A DNA stretch of 64,000 nt from Liolophura sinensis (taxonomy: Eukaryota > Mollusca > Polyplacophora > Chitonida > Chitonidae), in the NCBI RefSeq assembly GCF_032854445.1, contig NW_027018015.1:54407-118406 (forward strand). The letters run 5' to 3'. Below the pieces are notes generated by a model. It saw only the letters and a program-made list of their open reading frames with translations, was not told where the DNA came from and searched no databases. Each line of letters begins with the position of its first letter. The first letter of the stretch is position 1. Positions 52,069 to 58,000 of this stretch are shown here, piece after piece. The translations under genes and the position numbers were made by a program.

Positions 52069-55000
52069 ACCGATCGTTTTCAAATTTGACATGCAGCTAG
52101 TAGGTCACGAGTTCTTTAAAGTTTGCGAAAATGGTTCACTTCCGGTCAAAACTCTGGAAGTTCGTCATTGGTCGAATTTGTGACGTCACAAAAAGTTCTC
52201 AAAGTTCAATTGTTCTGAACGTATTCTGATGTATCTTGAGCTGCTGATTCCGAATCTGGTTGTATTTTTTGCATATCTGTGTAACTTTTTGAGATATTAG
52301 CAAAAAACTAAAAAAATTACGTAATTTCAATGGCGTTTTAATCGAGAACTATGGCAGCTAGAAATGTGCAAATTGCATGAAAATGTAGTTCAAGACAAGC
52401 TCTTTCGATCAATCGTCAACGGATTTGAGCTCCGAATAAAAGTTTTCTCGCTAGAAGCGATTTAAAAACAACACCGTTTTTGTTTAGAAAAAGATGGGAA
52501 TCCCATTGCTTTAACATGGAGTTAGATGGGGAATGGACTGGATTTGTAGTATTTGGCCTGATGCTTTTGCCTACACTGTCCGTGATCTCCCGAAACGGTT
52601 GTAGGATGACATTGATTCCAGTTTCCATCTAACTCCAGTACTCTATTAGATGGCAAAGAGATCTAACTACAACAGCAAACGACGTGGGCCTGTAAAAGTT
52701 GGCTTTGTTTTGAGCAGACCGTGTCTTGTTTACTGTACGCTAACTAGGTCAGGGTGATTGACAGATATGGACATGTGCCCTGGTCCAGGTGTGGACTTTC
52801 GGACAACGGCCTAGATATCAGTAGAGCAGTGAGTCTGTGCATGGCAGGTCGTGGATTGAGACATAAAAGTACACACTATGAATTTTCTTCTTTCTTTCTT
52901 TTCTCTTACCGCTGTCGCGTGTTAGTCATGTCAGAGTTCGATCCCAGGTTTGGCAATTTGTCAGGCGATGAAAATGTTGTCACTTTCAAGATTTTAAGCA
53001 GGCTGCTAGGCGTGTTGGATGTTCTGAGGACGAATTTGGTGCTTTTTCCTTTCTCCGACGCACAGTTTTGTCGCCAGTTGCCATGAAAGTGCGAAAAAGT
53101 GCAATTTTCGCCCATGTTTGGAGGTGACGTGACACAAGACTGCTGCAAAGGTGGAGCTGAAAATGACTGAGTACAAAGGGCTTTTTGGGTACTCTAGGCG
53201 TGCGGAAAATCATTAAAGTGTGTCAATAAATGTGGGAGTTGCAGTACTTCAAATATTGTCCAAAGGCCGATTTGCTGTATTTTGCTCTTCGACGTCCCCA
53301 TGTTATATGATGCATTTTCAATGCATTTGTGACCACGATAAAGGCACGGGCATTGTAAGCATGGTACCCGACGTACTTTGACGTCCTGATCATGAATCTG
53401 GACTTATTTCTTGATGGCGACGTATAGTTTTGCCGCCAATTGCAATCAAAATGCGAAAAAGCTCAATTTTTCAACATATGTGGAGGTCTGGTGAGAGAAA
53501 ACCGTTACAGCCGTAAACCTAAACATCACTGAGTGGAAAGCGCTACACATGTACTCTATGTGTGCTGAAAATCTTCGATCTGTGTCACCATTCAAAGGAC
53601 AAATAAGGGAAAACGTCATCGATCCGATCCGGGATCCCGGCCTAGGATCTGCTATTCGCAGATCCATTCTAGTATTATTATTATTATTATTATTTTTTTT
53701 TCACCGAGATTGTTCGCATGGAAACTTTTTTACTGTTCAACATACAGGTCCCATATTTTGCACACATATTCTGGCGGTGAATATCTCGGGACAAATTCTC
53801 CACTTTTTTGCTATGTCACGTGGTTCGGCCGCCATATTGGATTTTGTGTGAAATCTTTAAAAATCTTCTTCTCCAGAACCACTGAACCGATCATTTTCAA
53901 ATTTGACATGCAGCTAGTAGGTTACGAGTTCTTTAAAGATTGCGAAAATGGTTCACTTCCGGTCAAAATTCTGGAAGTTCGCTATTGGTCGAATTTGAGA
54001 CGTCACAAAAAATTCTCAAAGTTCAAATGTTCTGAACTTATTCTGGTGTATCTTGAGCTGCTGATTCCGAATCTGCTTGTATTTTTTGCATATCTGTGTA
54101 ACTTTTTGAGATATTAGCAAAAAACTCAAAAAAGTGACGTAACTTCAGTGACCTGTATCTCGAGAACTATGGCAGCTAGAAATGTGCAACCTGTACGAAA
54201 TTGGAGCCCAAGACATGCTCTTTCGATCAATCGTCAACAGATTTGAGCTCCGATCAATAGTTTTTTCGCTACAAGCGTTTAAATCACAACACCGTTTTTT
54301 GTTTAGAAAAAGGTGGGAATCCTATTGCTTTAACATGGAGTTAGATGGGGACTGGACTGGGTTTGTAGTATTTGACCTGATGCTTTCGGCTACACTATCC
54401 GTGATCTCCCGAAACGGTTGTAGGATGACATTGATTCCAGTTCCCATCTAACTCCAGTACTCTATTAGATGGCGTAGAGATCTAACTACAACAGCAAACG
54501 ACGTGGACCTGTAAAAGTTAGCTTTGTTTTGCGCAGACCTCGTCCTCTTTACTATACGTTAAACAGGCCAGGGTGATTGACAGATATGGACATGTGCGGA
54601 CTTTCTAACGATGGCCGAGCTATCAGTGGAGCAGTGAGTCTGTGCATGGCAGGTCGTGGATTGAGATGTGAATGTACAAACTTGCTGTTACACTGGTCGT
54701 GTTTTTGCATTATTTCTTACTAACAGCGGGCTAAGCCTGCCAAGGGACGACTGTTTTTCACTGGGCATAGCGTAGCATCATCAAGGTCGCCGATCTATTC
54801 GAGGGAATGCAAATGACCGGCCGACTGCCTCAATAACAAACGGTGTAAGGTCGCATGGAATCTTTGAAAGCCGTGCATGTGGAACATGTGTCCTTCGAAC
54901 ACAGAACATGAAGGGGAAAACGTCATCGATCAGATCCGGGATCCCGGCCTAGGATCTGCTATTCGCAGATCCATTCTAGTTAAAGTTTGAATTACGTACG

Positions 55001-58000
55001 AAAAAAAAAAAATAATTGAAACACAAAATTAGGTTAACAATAGTTTGATACTGAATTTGATTTGGTTTACTTGTGTAGGCTAAATGCTTTGCAGTCGTGT
55101 TGTGTTCTGTATCAAATTCATAAACACTGGGTAACGAATGTTGAAATAATGGAACACTTCAGTTCACATTTTCAATTCAATATTAATTTCTCAAAATATG
55201 TTGATAAATAACAAAACAATAACAACATCATAGGTACGTGTTTATGCTTATTATAAGTAAGCAAATAAATATATTATAATTTATATGTTGAAGGTATCAT
55301 GAAGATAAATATGATTTGCGTTTATTGTATTGTGAAATACAATGGATGGATCACAATTTAAATTTGTAATGACACAATCTGTACAAAGTTATAGTACATT
55401 AAACCAGCCCTGTGCACGTTTCACTCAGTGCGCCGTACCAGTTACGTAAAATATACACGTCACACTCATGCATAAAAGTCACATGATGTACCACATTTGA
55501 AGATCTGGGTCAACGGCAATATTTTGGCGGCAGTCAGACAATAGCGTTTGCGGAGAGAAAACATGAGTAAACGGACTGAACATTGTGGGGGAAAAAAAAC
55601 AATAGTTTAACTCGGATAAACATCAAACAAGGATTGGGAGTTGAAAAGGGCGATCTGCAGCCAGTCCGCTATCCAGAGGATGTGAAGTTGATGTGAACTC
55701 TGTTGTTATTTATTGTTGCATTGTTGAACAGCCCTCCAAAACTTTGAGGCGTGACTGAAAACTGGGATTTTGCCATTTGGATGGTATTGCTACTGTTACG
55801 TGTAACATTATAGTCAACAGCGTTGGGCATTTGCACTGGAAGTGGCGTGACTGACATGGGAGTATTTTCACTCAACGGCATTTTCACTTTCAGCATTTTC
55901 TGATAACACACTTGAAGCATGCTGGATAATGCTGATTTCACGGCGTTTTGAAACGTACGGTTTGGTGACATAACTCCGTACACTGGATTCATTGCGGTGG
56001 CCTGTCACAGACATAACGTCCATCACAGAAACCCCGTCATCAGCAAGAACTGTGGCTGTCGTAGCCCGGACGCAGTGATTCGTGTACCGGCGGCTAAGTT
56101 TTGCATCGCGGGAAATATCAGACATCATGGATCCGATCTTTTTTAGATCCATTGGTTGATTGCCATACCATGGTTTGTGGTCAACTGGGACGTTTGGGAG
56201 AGGCCGGTGAAAGAAAACTCACAAGAAGAATTATCAGGTCCGTATGTAAAAAAAAAAAATTTTCGTGAAACCATTATTATCTCTTATTGTGTAGCATTAA
56301 CACCAATGGGCTTTAAATTATCTGTAACCTGATACTTTTCTTCTTTAAAATAAACGTTCGCTCCGACAGAAAAATAGCCATTTTGTTTCTTTGTTTATAA
56401 CAACCTCTATCCACCCATAGAACTACAAAAGACCCGTCCAGACGTCAAACGCTTCTGTCTCGTTATCAGGGGGGTGGGGGGGGGGGGTATCTAACGATCA
56501 AGATAATGTGCACTTGGCATAGAGCCAAGCAGTGCGTTGTATGTAATAAAAAGGAATCGAAGGGTAGTAGAATATTACATAGATAGGATTCTAGAGTTGT
56601 ATATTAGTCTTATCGCTTATGAGTAGAAAAACAGACAGCGACCAGAGAGAACCACTGAACATAGTGAAGCAGTTCAACTCTGGGCCTAAACTTTAATAGA
56701 TCTGGCACCATGAGATGGATTTGAACACCTGATAACTGTGTATTAGGGTCATTGCATGAGTACTTACATAGCATACAGATCACATTTGTTTACAAATGAG
56801 CAGTCAGAACCAAGATATCCACAGCCCATACATGTAAGAAAACTTTGTACGTTCTCTGAAGGTGACAAATTATTGTCAGGTTGTCCTGTGTGGTTAGTTG
56901 AAGTATTTAACTGGAGCTGAGGCAGCTGAACCAATAGTAGAGATTGTACATGTTTGACTTACCTGTAAAAACTCGATGTCCATTGAGGCTAATAAATCTT
57001 TGGAAGCCTCGACCATTCTCTCCATTTCCTGGGAATGTAGCTGGAAATGTTTGAGTATAGCGCTACACTCCACACCCCACTGTGAATAGCGTGTTTTTAT
57101 GCCATCTAAGGACTGTTGTTTCCAGGTTTGTAAGGCTTCCAAGGCTGCACAATAAGCCCTTTCTACCTCTTGAGTGTGAAGTTCCTGGGTTTCCTGACAA
57201 ACAAAAGGAACGTTTATTATCTCATCCAGACCATCCAGGCAGGGTGAGATGGTGCAGCCTTTATGCTGTGGAGATCACCAGTGGTTTGGTTCAAACACCA
57301 AGAGTGTCACCCTGGGATTAAGAGACGTCTATTAATCCCAGGTGTCGCCAGATCACAGACCAGTGAGTGAGCGCCTGGGGTTTAAAGTCGTGCTTTTACA
57401 ATTTTTCAGTCATATGATGACGGAGGAATCCTTAGGGTGCATGTAATGTACCTCTTTATTGCAGGACGGATTTTCACCGCTCTTTTATCTATTGCTGCTT
57501 CACTAAGACGCCTTACCGAAAGCAAGTAAGCCGACCCACCCAAGCCATTATACTGATACGGGTCAAACAGTCCTTACTCTATCGCCTTCATGCTGAACCC
57601 CAAGAAAGGAAGTTACAACTTCCTCTTTTAAAGTCTTAGGTGTGAGTTGACCCAGGGTCTACCGCTCAAGAAGTGGACGTTCGACCAACTGTGCTATCGG
57701 GGCCGGTCCCCATCACATATGTGGAGTGCGTATATACAATATAGATATTATGACAGCGTATAATCGACGATGATGTACCTACTGGAGTTGCCCGAGGTGG
57801 GCATATCGCGTCTGTGTCACTGAGAGTAGCTATAATTTTCATAAGAAAAATGAGTCACCAAGTATGCAATAAATCACAACTTGACCAAGTGTCATCAAAA
57901 CTACCAACCTGTATCTTATTGTACAGCCTCGTAACTCCTGACAGTGATTCTTTAGTTTCTTGTAGCACTTTCTCCAGTTCACTGGTCTTGTTCAAGACCG

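Larger units (their letters stand above)
17964..54981 (+). repeat. Tandem array of 26 units (1.28-1.94 kb) ending in a common 67-bp hairpin box
   Basis: All units are head to tail. Unit order is: optional 30-31-bp hairpin modules; an (ATT)n plus T-run; a head (usually CACCGACTTTGTT); a body of about 1.1 kb; a tail; and the 67-bp box. The box has CGTCATCGATCC, the palindrome CCGGGATCCCGG, the hairpin arms GGATCTGC and GCAGATCC around TATTC, then ATT, CTAG and TT. Boxes start at 19701, 21028, 22356, 23659, 24974, 26554, 27913, 29226, 30544, 31945, 33232, 34547, 35951, 37575, 39270, 40598, 41906, 43250, 44541, 45922, 47209, 48528, 50468, 51744, 53608 and 54915. The array begins without a box and ends exactly at one. 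No transposase, Rep or helicase frame is present. Read as a Helitron-like non-autonomous element in tandem, or a satellite descended from one. Confidence 0.93.

Noticed and set aside
17964-54981. Dozens of repeated open frames in the array as a gene family
   Set aside because: They follow unit boundaries, start at random points after frameshifts, contain microsatellite-encoded isoleucine or tyrosine runs, and change residues freely between units.
17964-54981. CRISPR-like or integron-like array
   Set aside because: The regular palindromic boxes invite the comparison, but units are over 1 kb, the DNA is eukaryotic, and there are no cas genes and no intact integrase. Kept only as a low-probability idea for the recombinase.
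57082-57321. Plus-strand open frame over the 231-nt exon
   Set aside because: Antisense shadow; the minus-strand exon has matching splice sites and domain content.
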